A stretch of DNA of 12,958 nt from MWDV01 sp964634255 (GCA_964634255.1 CAZWJC010000210.1:1-12958); one strand, 5' to 3'; shown: positions 1-6,576, numbered from the stretch's first letter. A program made the numbers and translations. The notes: generated from the letters alone by a model not told the origin.

Positions 1-2
1 CG

Positions 3-2750
3 ATCTCCACAGGATTGGGCGAGGTGTTCCATTACGTGGTCCGCTCCGACAACACTAATCGGACTCTCACCGAACTGCGCGAGATTCAGGATTGGGTGGT
101 CAAGCCGCAGTTGCGCAAAGTGCGGGGTGTGGCCGAAGTCAACACTTGGGGCGGCTTCGAGAAGCAATTTCATGTCATCACCGAACCGCAACGGTTGGTG
201 AAATTCGGCCTGACGCTGGAACAACTCGTTGAGGCGCTGGAAGCGAACAACCAGAACGTGGGCGGCGGCCAGGTGGTGCGCAGTGGTGAGTCTTTGCTCG
301 TGCACGGCCTAGGCCTGACCACTAACGTCCAGGAGATCGCCAACATCGTCATCACGGCACATGATGGCGTGCCGGTGCGGGTGCGGGACGTGGCCACCGT
401 GCAGGTGGACCATGAGATTCGGCGCGGCGCAGTCACCGGCGCGGGTAAAGGGGAAATCGTGCTGGGGCTGGGCTTAATGCTCATGGGCGAGAACAGCGCG
501 GTGGTCACGCATGGCTTGAAAGACAAACTCGCCGAAGTGCAAAAGACGCTACCCAAAGACGTGGTCGTGGAGGTGCTCTATGACCGCACGGAACTGGTGG
601 ATAACGTCATCGAAACCGTTAAACACAACCTGCTGGCGGGTGCGTTGCTGGTCGTCGCCATCTTGTTTGCCTTCCTCGGCAATCTGCGGGCCGGCTTGGT
701 AGTGGCAACGTCCATCCCGCTCTCGATGCTGTTCGCCGGTGATTTGATGTTGCAGGCCGGCATCTCGGCCAGCTTGTTGAGCCTAGGGGCGGTTGACTTC
801 GGCCTCATCGTGGATGGCTCGGTGGTGATGGTCGAAAATGCCATGCGTCGCCTGGCATTGCGCCAGCATGAATTGGGACGTCTGCTAACCAAGGAGGAAC
901 GCGAGGAAACGCTGACCAGCGCGTCTCTGGAAGTGGCGCGGCCCGTGGCGTTCGGTGTCGGCATCATCCTCATCGTGTTCCTGCCCATCCTCGCGCTGGA
1001 AGGCGTGGAAGGAAAACTGTTCAAGCCGATGGCGCTGACGATGATTTTCGCGCTGGCCGGTTCGCTGATTCTGGCGCTGACGCTCACGCCGGTGCTGGCG
1101 GCGTTGTTTCTGCCCAAGCAGGTCAAGGAGAAGGAGCCGTGGCTGGTGCGGCTGTCGCATCGTCTTTACGAGCCGGCGCTGGGCCTGGTGCTGCGTTTCC
1201 GCGCGCTCGTCCTGGTGGGCGCGCTGGCGCTGTTCGTGGGTGTGGTCCTTTTGGCCTCACGCATGGGCGGTGAATTCCTGCCCAAGCTGGGCGAGGGTGC
1301 CATTGTGGGCACCACCGTCCGGCTGGCCGGCGTCTCGGTTGAAGAAGCGGTGGCCTACAACGACCGGATCGAAAAGCTGCTGCTGGCGGAGTTTCCCGAC
1401 GAGATCACCAACATCTGGTCGCGGCTGGGCAGCGCGGAGATTGCCACCGACCCGATGGGCATTGAATTGACGGATTTCTTCCTGGCGCTCAAGCCGCGCG
1501 ACCAATGGAAAAAAGCCCGCACCCAGACGGAGTTGGTGGACAGGATGCGGGAGCTTTTCGCCAAGTTCCCCGGCATGACGGTGGCGTTCAGCCAACCGAT
1601 CGAGATGCGCCTGAACGAAATGATTGCGGGCGTGCGGTCGGATGTTGCCATCAAGATCTATGGCGACGACTTGGAGACGCTCCGCCGCCTCTCCGACGAG
1701 GTGCAAGCGACCTTGGGCGGCATCTCCGGGCGGGGCGAAGTGACCGGCGAACAACTCGTCGGGCAACTCATTTTGCAGGTGCGGGTGGACCCGCAAGCCA
1801 TCGCCCGGTATGGCGTGCCCACGCGCAACGTGCTCAACGTGGTGGAAGCCGTCGGCAGCCGCAAGGTCGGCGAAATCCGTGAAGGTCAGCGCCGCTTTTC
1901 GTTAGTGGTGCGGATGCCGGATCGGCAACGCACCGACCCCGACGCACTCGCAGCGACGCTGATTTCGACGGCAACCGGTTCTGTGCTTCCGCTCAACCAA
2001 GTGGCGCAAGTGGTGGAAACGGAGGGGCCGTCCACCATCAACCGCGAGTGGGGCCGGCGCCGCATCACGGTGCAATGCAATGTGCGCGGGCGGGACGTGG
2101 GCAGCTTCGTGGCGGAAGCGCAGAAAAAGATCGCCGAACAAGTCAAACTGCCCGAAGGCTACAGCATCGAATGGGGCGGCCAGTTCGAGAACATGCAGCG
2201 GGCCAACGCCAAGCTCATGTTTGTGGTGCCGATGGCACTGGGGCTGATCTTCGTGCTGCTCTACTTCAGCCTGAAATCGTTGCGCGACGTGTTCATCGTG
2301 GCCACCGGGATTCCCTTGGGCGCGGTGGGCGGCGTGCTGGCGTTGTGGCTGCGAGGAATGCCTTTCACCGTGAGCGCCGCCGTGGGCTTCATTGCCCTGA
2401 GCGGTGTGGCCATTCTCAACGGCCTGGTCCTAGTGACGTTCATCAAGCAGAAGCTCGAAGCAGGTGAACCGCTGGAACAGGCCGTGCGCGAGGGCTGTTT
2501 GGTGCGCCTCCGTCCCGTCTTGATGACGGCGCTGGTGGCGGCGGTGGGCTTCATCCCGATGGCGGTCAACGTGGGCGTGGGCGGCGAAGTGCAGCGCCCG
2601 CTGGCGACCGTGGTCATCGGCGGGATTTTCACGAACACGCTGCTGACCTTGCTGGTGCTGCCGACGCTCTACACGACGTTCCGGCGCAAGAAGCCCGCCG
2701 AAGTGCCAGCCGAGTCGCAAACCCTGACCCGGGAGAACTCAACAATATGA
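3..2750 (+). CDS. czcA: CzcA/CusA-family heavy-metal efflux RND transporter, 5' partial
   Basis: Inner-membrane proton/metal antiporter of a tripartite HME-RND pump, which exports divalent cations across the envelope with a periplasmic adaptor and an outer-membrane channel. About 915 residues are visible. The family is about 1,030-1,070 long, so roughly 120 N-terminal residues lie upstream of the window; the frame is open to base 3 and reads ISTGLGEVFHYVV, an internal family motif, so the TTG at 15 is not the start. The TM4 proton-relay motif DFGLIVDGSVVMVEN (bases 794-838) has the two Asp and the Glu typical of heavy-metal RNDs. Other family blocks are QPIEMRLNEMIAGVRSDVAIKIYGDD, NVRGRDVGSFVAEAQ, WGGQFE, VGFIALSGVAILNGLV and RLRPVLMTALVAAVGFIPMA. 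These match CzcA (Zn/Co/Cd) better than CusA (Cu/Ag), though substrate is inferred. The stop overlaps the next gene's start (ATGA), implying co-translation. The adaptor and channel genes are presumably upstream. Confidence 0.96.
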   Translation: MSTGLGEVFHYVVRSDNTNRTLTELREIQDWVVKPQLRKVRGVAEVNTWGGFEKQFHVITEPQRLVKFGLTLEQLVEALEANNQNVGGGQVVRSGESLLVHGLGLTTNVQEIANIVITAHDGVPVRVRDVATVQVDHEIRRGAVTGAGKGEIVLGLGLMLMGENSAVVTHGLKDKLAEVQKTLPKDVVVEVLYDRTELVDNVIETVKHNLLAGALLVVAILFAFLGNLRAGLVVATSIPLSMLFAGDLMLQAGISASLLSLGAVDFGLIVDGSVVMVENAMRRLALRQHELGRLLTKEEREETLTSASLEVARPVAFGVGIILIVFLPILALEGVEGKLFKPMALTMIFALAGSLILALTLTPVLAALFLPKQVKEKEPWLVRLSHRLYEPALGLVLRFRALVLVGALALFVGVVLLASRMGGEFLPKLGEGAIVGTTVRLAGVSVEEAVAYNDRIEKLLLAEFPDEITNIWSRLGSAEIATDPMGIELTDFFLALKPRDQWKKARTQTELVDRMRELFAKFPGMTVAFSQPIEMRLNEMIAGVRSDVAIKIYGDDLETLRRLSDEVQATLGGISGRGEVTGEQLVGQLILQVRVDPQAIARYGVPTRNVLNVVEAVGSRKVGEIREGQRRFSLVVRMPDRQRTDPDALAATLISTATGSVLPLNQVAQVVETEGPSTINREWGRRRITVQCNVRGRDVGSFVAEAQKKIAEQVKLPEGYSIEWGGQFENMQRANAKLMFVVPMALGLIFVLLYFSLKSLRDVFIVATGIPLGAVGGVLALWLRGMPFTVSAAVGFIALSGVAILNGLVLVTFIKQKLEAGEPLEQAVREGCLVRLRPVLMTALVAAVGFIPMAVNVGVGGEVQRPLATVVIGGIFTNTLLTLLVLPTLYTTFRRKKPAEVPAESQTLTRENSTI

Positions 2751-3055
2751 AAGAGATCAAAGCCATTATTCAACCGTTCATGCTGGAGCGGGTGATTAAC
2801 GCCCTGCATCAAATTAAAGGCTTGCCTGCCGTCACGATTTCGGCGGCGCACGGCTTGTCCGTCGAGCGCGGTGCTTTCGACCAAGTGGCCAAGACCAAGC
2901 TCGAAATCATGGTGCCGGACGAGCAGGTCGAACAACTGGTGGAAGCCATCCAGAAAGCCGCGCACACCGGTAATCCCGGCGACGGACGCATCTTCGTCCT
3001 GCCCGTCGAGACGACGGTGAAAATCCGCACCGGCGAGCGAGGCGCGTGGCGATGA
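2747..3055 (+). CDS. PII-like signalling protein linked to metal efflux (PII-NG type)
   Basis: A 102-residue GlnB/GlnK-fold protein. PII proteins are trimeric sensors of ATP/ADP and 2-oxoglutarate that bind and control partner proteins. The N-terminal beta strand and helix (MKEIKAIIQPFMLERV) and the C-terminal nucleotide-binding signature (TGNPGDGRIFVLPVE then KIRTGERG, residues 75-99) are clear. The T-loop region (about residues 36-50) is around ten residues shorter than in classical PII and has no Tyr51 equivalent, so uridylylation is not expected. A divergent PII group genetically linked to CusA/CzcA pumps (PII-NG) has been described; this gene fits by sequence and position. ATG overlaps the czcA stop; a GGGAG at 2731-2735 may serve as ribosome-binding site. 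It may gate the pump or report nucleotide state, but that role is inferred and nitrogen regulation is unlikely. Confidence 0.9.
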   Translation: MKEIKAIIQPFMLERVINALHQIKGLPAVTISAAHGLSVERGAFDQVAKTKLEIMVPDEQVEQLVEAIQKAAHTGNPGDGRIFVLPVETTVKIRTGERGAWR

Positions 3056-3293
3056 GAGCTATGGACCGCAACTCGACCATGCAACGGCCAGCCCGCAAGC
3101 CGCCTGGCTGGGCGATTCCGATTGAGTTTGACGACGATTCGTCCTTTTGCGTTGTCCTCGCACTCATGTCGAAGCAGACCACGGCCCGGACCCTTGCCCC
3201 AGCACCCCAACCGCCAATTTCCAGCGGCTCCTGGAGCAACCGAGGTCGAGGCGGGTGTTGGGGATCATCGAACCTCCAAAGAAGGGACTGAAC
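3056..3293 (+). other. Intergenic or doubtful small-ORF region with an imperfect inverted repeat
   Basis: These 238 bases separate the PII-like gene from the first CBM48 gene. An ORF of 79 codons beginning at ATG 3052 (overlapping the PII stop as ATGA) runs to the TGA at 3289-3291, just before the next start. Its first half is moderately protein-like (PPGWAIPIEFDD), but the second half is Pro/Ser/Arg/Gly-rich and resembles no family I know, so it is not called as a gene. CCCCAGCACCC (3197-3207) can pair with GGGTGTTGGGG (3253-3263), ten Watson-Crick pairs plus one G-U, with a smaller palindrome GCTCCTGGAGC in between. This could be an mRNA structure in the leader of the CBM48 gene, or degraded coding sequence. 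No promoter is convincing. Confidence 0.35.
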
Positions 3294-3593
3294 ATGGCCA
3301 AGAAAGTGAGAACCAACCGCACACAAACCCAAATCGTCCGCCTCCAGTTCCAGCGCGAGGGCGCCCAAGCGGTGTCCATCGCCGGAACCTTCAACGATTG
3401 GCGCCCCGACGCCACGCCGATGATTGCGCTGGACGACGGACGCTGGGTCAAGGAATTGGCCCTGCCGCCCGGTCGTTACCAATATCAGTTCGTGGTGGAC
3501 GGCGCGTGGCGGCACGATCCGGCAGCGGTCGGGCAAGTGCCCAATCCGTTTGGCGGCTTCAACTCCGTGCTTGTGGTGGCAACAAGACCATGA
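3294..3593 (+). CDS. Stand-alone CBM48/AMPK-type glycogen-binding domain protein (copy A)
   Basis: A 99-residue protein consisting of little more than one early-set beta-sandwich of the CBM48/AMPK-beta type. The block VSIAGTFNDWRPDATPM, then GRWVKELALPPGRYQYQF and VVDGAWRHDP, matches the glycogen-binding domain of AMPK beta subunits and the N-domain of isoamylases. The two carbohydrate-stacking Trp positions (NDW and GAW) and the distal Asn (FNSVL) are present; the Lys of AMPK beta in the YKFFVDG strand is Gln here. There is no signal peptide, so it is probably cytoplasmic. The start is chosen for the strong GAAGGGA ribosome-binding site at 3281-3287. An in-frame upstream extension to 3147 is open but unlike protein. 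It may bind a polysaccharide or act as a protein-interaction module. Its role in a metal cluster is unknown. It is a paralogue of the gene at 4262-4597. Confidence 0.88.
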   Translation: MAKKVRTNRTQTQIVRLQFQREGAQAVSIAGTFNDWRPDATPMIALDDGRWVKELALPPGRYQYQFVVDGAWRHDPAAVGQVPNPFGGFNSVLVVATRP

Positions 3594-3634
3594 AAAGGCA
3601 CTTCCGCATACATCACCCGCCGTCAGAGGTGCAT

Positions 3635-3910
3635 ATGAATTCACTGAACATCCAACTCCAATCCATTTTGAAGTGTCCGAACTGCGGCTTCCGCGTCGAG
3701 GAGACGATGCCAACAGATGCCTGCGTCCATTTCTACGATTGTCCGCGGTGCGAGACGCGGCTCAAGCCAAAACCCGGCGACTGCTGCGTCTTCTGCTCCT
3801 ACGGCACGGTCAAGTGTCCACCCCACCAGGCGAACGTGGAATTTTGTGGGGCAGGTGGTGCGAGGGAAGAAACGAACCAGGAAATGAGTCAACAGGGCCA
3901 TGATTTATGA
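3635..3910 (+). CDS. Small Cys-rich protein with GDCCVFCSYG motif
   Basis: A 91-residue soluble protein with ten cysteines: two CxxC knuckles (C14/C17 and C36/C39), then the block GDCCVFCSYGTVKCPP with C50, C51, C54 and C61. I recognise this as a conserved uncharacterised family of small proteins ending in GDCCVFCSYG-x-V-x-CPP, often near metal or mercury resistance genes. Zinc-ribbon-like folding or binding of thiophilic metals is plausible but not demonstrated. The C-terminal 25 residues are Glu/Gln-rich and probably disordered. ATG 3635 is chosen because GAGGT sits just upstream (3626-3630). An alternative ATG at 3590 overlaps the preceding stop as ATGA and would add 15 residues. The stop overlaps the start of the next gene (ATGA at 3907). 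Confidence 0.82.
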   Translation: MNSLNIQLQSILKCPNCGFRVEETMPTDACVHFYDCPRCETRLKPKPGDCCVFCSYGTVKCPPHQANVEFCGAGGAREETNQEMSQQGHDL

Positions 3911-4242
3911 AGACGACCGTCACTTCCAGAGTTTTGGTTGGAGTGTTGCTGAGCGCCGCCTTTCTGACAGCGCCTTCGGCATCCGCAGTGCAGCCCCGCG
4001 CACGACCAGCAGAGGGAAAGGTTTTGTTCGTGGACGGCGACGCCCAGAGCTTTGTTTTCAAGCCGGACAAGAAACGACCGCTGGTACTGGACTGGACCAG
4101 GAACACTGTGTTCGTCCATAACCGGCAACTGACCAACGCCGTTGCGCTTAAGCCGGGCTTGTCCGGCACGGTCTATTATCGCTCGCCCCTGTTCGGAAAG
4201 CCGTTTGTCACAAAGGTCATCTGGGAGAACGGCAAGAAGTGA
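3907..4242 (+). CDS. Small exported beta-rich protein, function unknown
   Basis: A 111-residue protein with a clear Sec signal peptide: positive start, hydrophobic VLVGVLLSAAFL, and a likely cleavage after SASA near residue 27. The mature part of about 84 residues is predicted to be beta-rich (GKVLFVDGD, SFVFKPDK, NTVFVH, GTVYYRSP, PFVTKVIW), with alternating hydrophobic strands suggestive of a small OB-like or barrel domain. There are no cysteines and a single histidine, so it is not an obvious metal chelator. The pattern recalls small periplasmic proteins beside RND pumps such as CusF, but I see no CusF metal-binding residues and would not name it so. Its ATG overlaps the stop of the Cys-rich gene, so it is probably translated from the same message. 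Confidence 0.83.
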   Translation: MKTTVTSRVLVGVLLSAAFLTAPSASAVQPRARPAEGKVLFVDGDAQSFVFKPDKKRPLVLDWTRNTVFVHNRQLTNAVALKPGLSGTVYYRSPLFGKPFVTKVIWENGKK

Positions 4243-4261
4243 AGCACAAGTGTTGAACTGC

Positions 4262-4597
4262 ATGAAAACAAACAGGAAGTCCAAACAGAAGAAAGACGGG
4301 GTAGTCCCACAGAGAATCCGAATCGCGTTCCACGATGAGCACGCCCGGCAGGTGAGCTTGGCGGGCACGTTCAACGAATGGCGGCCGACCGCCACGCCTA
4401 TGCTCACGCTAGGTGGCGGTCGCTGGGTCAAAGAACTGCTGTTGCCACCGGGCCGCTACGAATACCTGTTTGTTGTGGACGGTGAATGGCGGTCGGACCC
4501 GGCTGCGGTGGAACAAACGCCGAATGTTCACGGCGGCCTCAATTCGGTGTTGAACGTGCCGGGGTCTGCGCGGGGCACGAAAGGGACTGAATCATGA
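4262..4597 (+). CDS. Stand-alone CBM48/AMPK-type glycogen-binding domain protein (copy B)
   Basis: A 111-residue paralogue of copy A. Over the 69-residue core beginning VSLAGTFNEWRPTATPM I count 51 identities (about 74%). The N-terminus is Lys-rich (KTNRKSKQKK), and there is a short tail after the domain. Both stacking Trp residues (NEW, GEW) and the Asn (LNSVL) are kept; the AMPK Lys position is Leu. No signal peptide is seen, so it is likely cytoplasmic. ATG 4262 is preferred because codons upstream overlap the exported-protein gene; its ribosome-binding site is weak, so it may depend on translation coupling. The stop overlaps the start of the lipoprotein gene at 4594. Retention of both copies within 1.3 kb with conserved binding residues suggests selection, although function is unknown. 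Confidence 0.87.
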   Translation: MKTNRKSKQKKDGVVPQRIRIAFHDEHARQVSLAGTFNEWRPTATPMLTLGGGRWVKELLLPPGRYEYLFVVDGEWRSDPAAVEQTPNVHGGLNSVLNVPGSARGTKGTES

Positions 4598-4968
4598 AAA
4601 CCGTCCTTTCACTCAGTGTGCTACTGGCGCTACTGGGGGTCGGCTGCGCCTCGCTCCGACCGCTCGGGTCAACGCCTCCCGCCTCGGTGATCGAACTCAC
4701 GGAGCCAATGACGATCCGCTACATGCTCCAGGGGGATACGATCCTGCCGGCGGGGGAATACAGGGCAACGCTGGAGGACAACGGCGGCTACTACTACGCC
4801 GCGCCGGCGAAGCTGATCAGGAACGACACGGTCGGCTGGCAACTCGACGGGGGTTTGTTTCTGAAGAAAGGCTCTCAGAAACCAACCCACTATTATGTTG
4901 TCGGACAACACCACGCGACCGGGCTTTATCGCCTGAAGACAGAGCCGAAATTCAAGCTGAAGCCCTGA
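4594..4968 (+). CDS. Small lipoprotein, function unknown
   Basis: A 124-residue protein with a type II signal peptide. The hydrophobic core LSLSVLLALLGVG is followed by a lipobox ending at Cys18 (LGVGC), so it should be lipid-anchored in the inner or outer membrane. The mature region is beta-rich and aromatic (EYRATLEDNGGYYYAAPAK, HYYVVGQHH, GLYRLK) and reads like one small barrel or sandwich domain. It has no further cysteines and few histidines. AAGGGA at 4581-4586 is a good ribosome-binding site with 7 bases to ATG, and the ATG overlaps the stop of CBM48 copy B. I do not recognise the family. Position in the metal cluster is the only hint to a role. Confidence 0.84.
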   Translation: MKTVLSLSVLLALLGVGCASLRPLGSTPPASVIELTEPMTIRYMLQGDTILPAGEYRATLEDNGGYYYAAPAKLIRNDTVGWQLDGGLFLKKGSQKPTHYYVVGQHHATGLYRLKTEPKFKLKP

Positions 4969-4972
4969 GTCA

Positions 4973-5401
4973 ATGACAACGGCAACGACTACGATGAACG
5001 CGCCTCCCCAGCGGGAAAAGAAGCCAAAGCGGAGTGTATGCGTTCTCTACGCGGAGGATGATCGCCTGACCTCGGCGGCCATCGCACGATTGCTCACCGT
5101 CAAGGGATTCAAAGTCGAGACCGCAGCCAATGGACAGGAAGTGCTCGGGAAGCTCTTGTCGCAGCCCGCCGCATACGACTTCATCATCACCGATCAGGCC
5201 ATGCCTTTGCTGACGGGGGAAGAATGGCTCAGAAGGGCTCGTGAAGGCGGATTCGCGGGCCGAGTCATCGTGTATGCCGCTTCGCTGCCTGATACCTTGG
5301 CCGCACGTTTGCGGGAACTGGGGGTGGAGCGGATCGTCAACAAGGCGGAGAGCCTGCATACGCTCCTGGACGCGCTGGGCGAACCGCTGGGGACTCCATG
5401 A
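4973..5401 (+). CDS. Single-domain response regulator (receiver only)
   Basis: A 142-residue protein with one CheY-like receiver domain (about residues 21-138) after a short polar, Thr/Lys-rich N-terminus. The acidic pocket is E28-D29-D30 (YAEDD), the phospho-acceptor is D74 (IITDQAMP), and the conserved Lys is K124 (IVNKAES). The beta4 switch residue normally Ser/Thr falls in VIVYAAS and is Ala102 or Ser104 depending on alignment. No DNA-binding or enzymatic output domain follows, so it probably works through protein contacts or as a phosphate relay/sink. No histidine kinase is in the window. It starts 4 bases after the preceding stop; ATG 4994 is an alternative start losing seven residues. 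Regulation of the metal genes is a guess from position. Confidence 0.9.
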   Translation: MTTATTTMNAPPQREKKPKRSVCVLYAEDDRLTSAAIARLLTVKGFKVETAANGQEVLGKLLSQPAAYDFIITDQAMPLLTGEEWLRRAREGGFAGRVIVYAASLPDTLAARLRELGVERIVNKAESLHTLLDALGEPLGTP

Positions 5402-5675
5402 AGACATACCTCCACGTCACATTCCTAAAACCGGAAGCGTTCCGTCCACCCATCCTGCGCGCCGCGATTCATCCTCGGAGCGGGCGAATCTCTATGCAGT
5501 TACACGGGGTTGTTCAACCAACTCTCCCGGCACAACGGTCGTGCAGACAATGGGAACATGCGTCGCATCCCCGGCAATCAACTGGTGACGATCCTTGCTT
5601 GCGCATTGGATACGCGCGAAGCGCCGACGGCTGCTGCATTATACCCGAGGCAGCTTTTCAACCGCCGACCTTTTC
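5402..5675 (+). other. Region of about 270 bases without a supported gene
   Basis: All three forward frames stay open for long stretches here, as often happens in GC-rich DNA. One, from ATG 5398 (overlapping the receiver stop as ATGA) to 5679, would give 93 residues. Its composition (many Pro, Arg, Gln, Cys and Ser, no periodic hydrophobicity) is unlike a folded protein and recalls no family. I see no convincing -35/-10 pair, terminator hairpin or repeat. It may be a decayed gene or a leader carrying a promoter for the following genes. Confidence 0.3.
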
Positions 5676-5948
5676 ATGAGCCGATGGCTGTCACCCGAAA
5701 AAGCCGCGCGTCATGCCGAGCGGGCAGCAAAGCAAGCCGAGCAAAAGCGCCGGGAGAAGTGGACCGGTTGGTGGATCGTGATAGGGCTTGTAGCGTTCTG
5801 GGTTTCGTTTGGCATTGCTGATTATTTCTGGCTGCGACATCAGGCAAGGCAGCGACACGAGCAGCGCTATCATCGAAGCGGACGGAGCAACGCTCCCGTC
5901 TCCACCCCGCTGGGTGCCGCACAAAACCAGGCAACCAACCATGACTGA
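5676..5948 (+). CDS. Small one-TM membrane protein with Lys/Arg/Ala-rich helix
   Basis: A 90-residue protein. Residues 6-29 form a charged, Ala-rich helix (SPEKAARHAERAAKQAEQKR), probably cytoplasmic. Residues 31-53 form one aromatic-rich membrane segment (GWWIVIGLVAFWVSFGIADY). The C-terminal 37 residues are polar with four histidines. Positive charges on both flanks leave topology uncertain. It resembles short membrane proteins common near efflux genes, but I cannot assign a family. The ribosome-binding site at ATG 5676 is weak; the frame continues open upstream to a TTG at 5595, whose extension is not convincing. The stop overlaps the first codons of the next gene, whose ATG 5941 lies inside this one. 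Confidence 0.65.
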   Translation: MSRWLSPEKAARHAERAAKQAEQKRREKWTGWWIVIGLVAFWVSFGIADYFWLRHQARQRHEQRYHRSGRSNAPVSTPLGAAQNQATNHD

Positions 5949-6576
5949 AAAGTGCCACAATTGCATGAGACTCACCCCGATTGTGGTTGCGTTGGCCGTA
6001 GCGGCATTGGTCCTGAATGGCTGCACCACAACGTCCACGCCATCTGAGGCAGACAGAGCGTTTGAAGAGTTCCGGAAGCGGATGATGGCTAGTTACCCCT
6101 CGGTCATCTCGACCCAAGCCCAGAGATTTGCTACAAAGGACAGCTTCAGCCAGACCAACCAAGCAACTATCGTCCTTCCGCCGCCCTTCCTCCAATTGCC
6201 CGAACAAAGGGCCACACGCGAAGAGGTGGAAAGGAGCGGTGTCTCGCCCGCGCTCGTTGAAAAGATGCTGCAAGGCCGGATTGTCACGCTGGCCGAAATC
6301 CAGGAACTCGCCCAGCACAAGGTGAGCCACACGAATCTCGTGAAATACCTGCGCTCAACCGGGGCGGTGTATGCACTGACGACAAAGCAAATTGATGAAC
6401 TGCGCACGGCGTCCGTGAGTGACGAAGTGTTGGACTACCTCCTCGCGACGCCAACACTTCAGCGCAGGTCACTCTACTCCCCATTTTCTCTTTACCAACC
6501 TTATTCCCCTTGGTCGGACCATCACTACTACGGCCTTCACCATTACGACCATCATTTCGATGTTCATCACCATTAG
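5941..6576 (+). CDS. Lipoprotein with helix-repeat domain and histidine-rich C-terminal tail
   Basis: A 211-residue protein with a type II signal peptide: hydrophobic residues 13-25 and a lipobox at Cys28 (LVLNGC). ATG 5965 is an alternative start that would place the lipid Cys at 20 and drop two N-terminal cysteines. Residues 90-172 contain short helical repeats (REEVERSGVSPALVEKML, then LTTKQIDELRTASVSDEVLDYLL) resembling a repeat common in lipoproteins of Planctomycetes/Verrucomicrobia; no function is known to me. A Tyr/Pro/Ser-rich linker (SLYSPFSLYQPYSPW) leads to a tail where 9 of the last 18 residues are His, ending in HHH. This is a likely Zn/Ni/Cu-binding segment in the periplasm. 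It lies directly upstream of the Zn/Cd ATPase gene, with only 6 bases between them, supporting a metal-buffering or sensing role, which is inferred. Confidence 0.85.
   Translation: MTEKCHNCMRLTPIVVALAVAALVLNGCTTTSTPSEADRAFEEFRKRMMASYPSVISTQAQRFATKDSFSQTNQATIVLPPPFLQLPEQRATREEVERSGVSPALVEKMLQGRIVTLAEIQELAQHKVSHTNLVKYLRSTGAVYALTTKQIDELRTASVSDEVLDYLLATPTLQRRSLYSPFSLYQPYSPWSDHHYYGLHHYDHHFDVHHH

Noticed and set aside
578..1126. 182-codon ORF on the - strand within czcA
   Set aside because: It is antisense to well-conserved czcA coding sequence and has a Ser/Arg/Thr/Pro-rich, non-family composition.
2907..3713. 268-codon ORF on the - strand across PII-like and CBM48-A genes
   Set aside because: It spans several well-supported + strand genes and has low-complexity Arg/Pro/Gly composition.
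5398..5679. 93-codon + strand ORF overlapping the receiver stop as ATGA
   Set aside because: The start overlap matches the local pattern, but the composition is not protein-like and no family is recalled; reported only as a gap.
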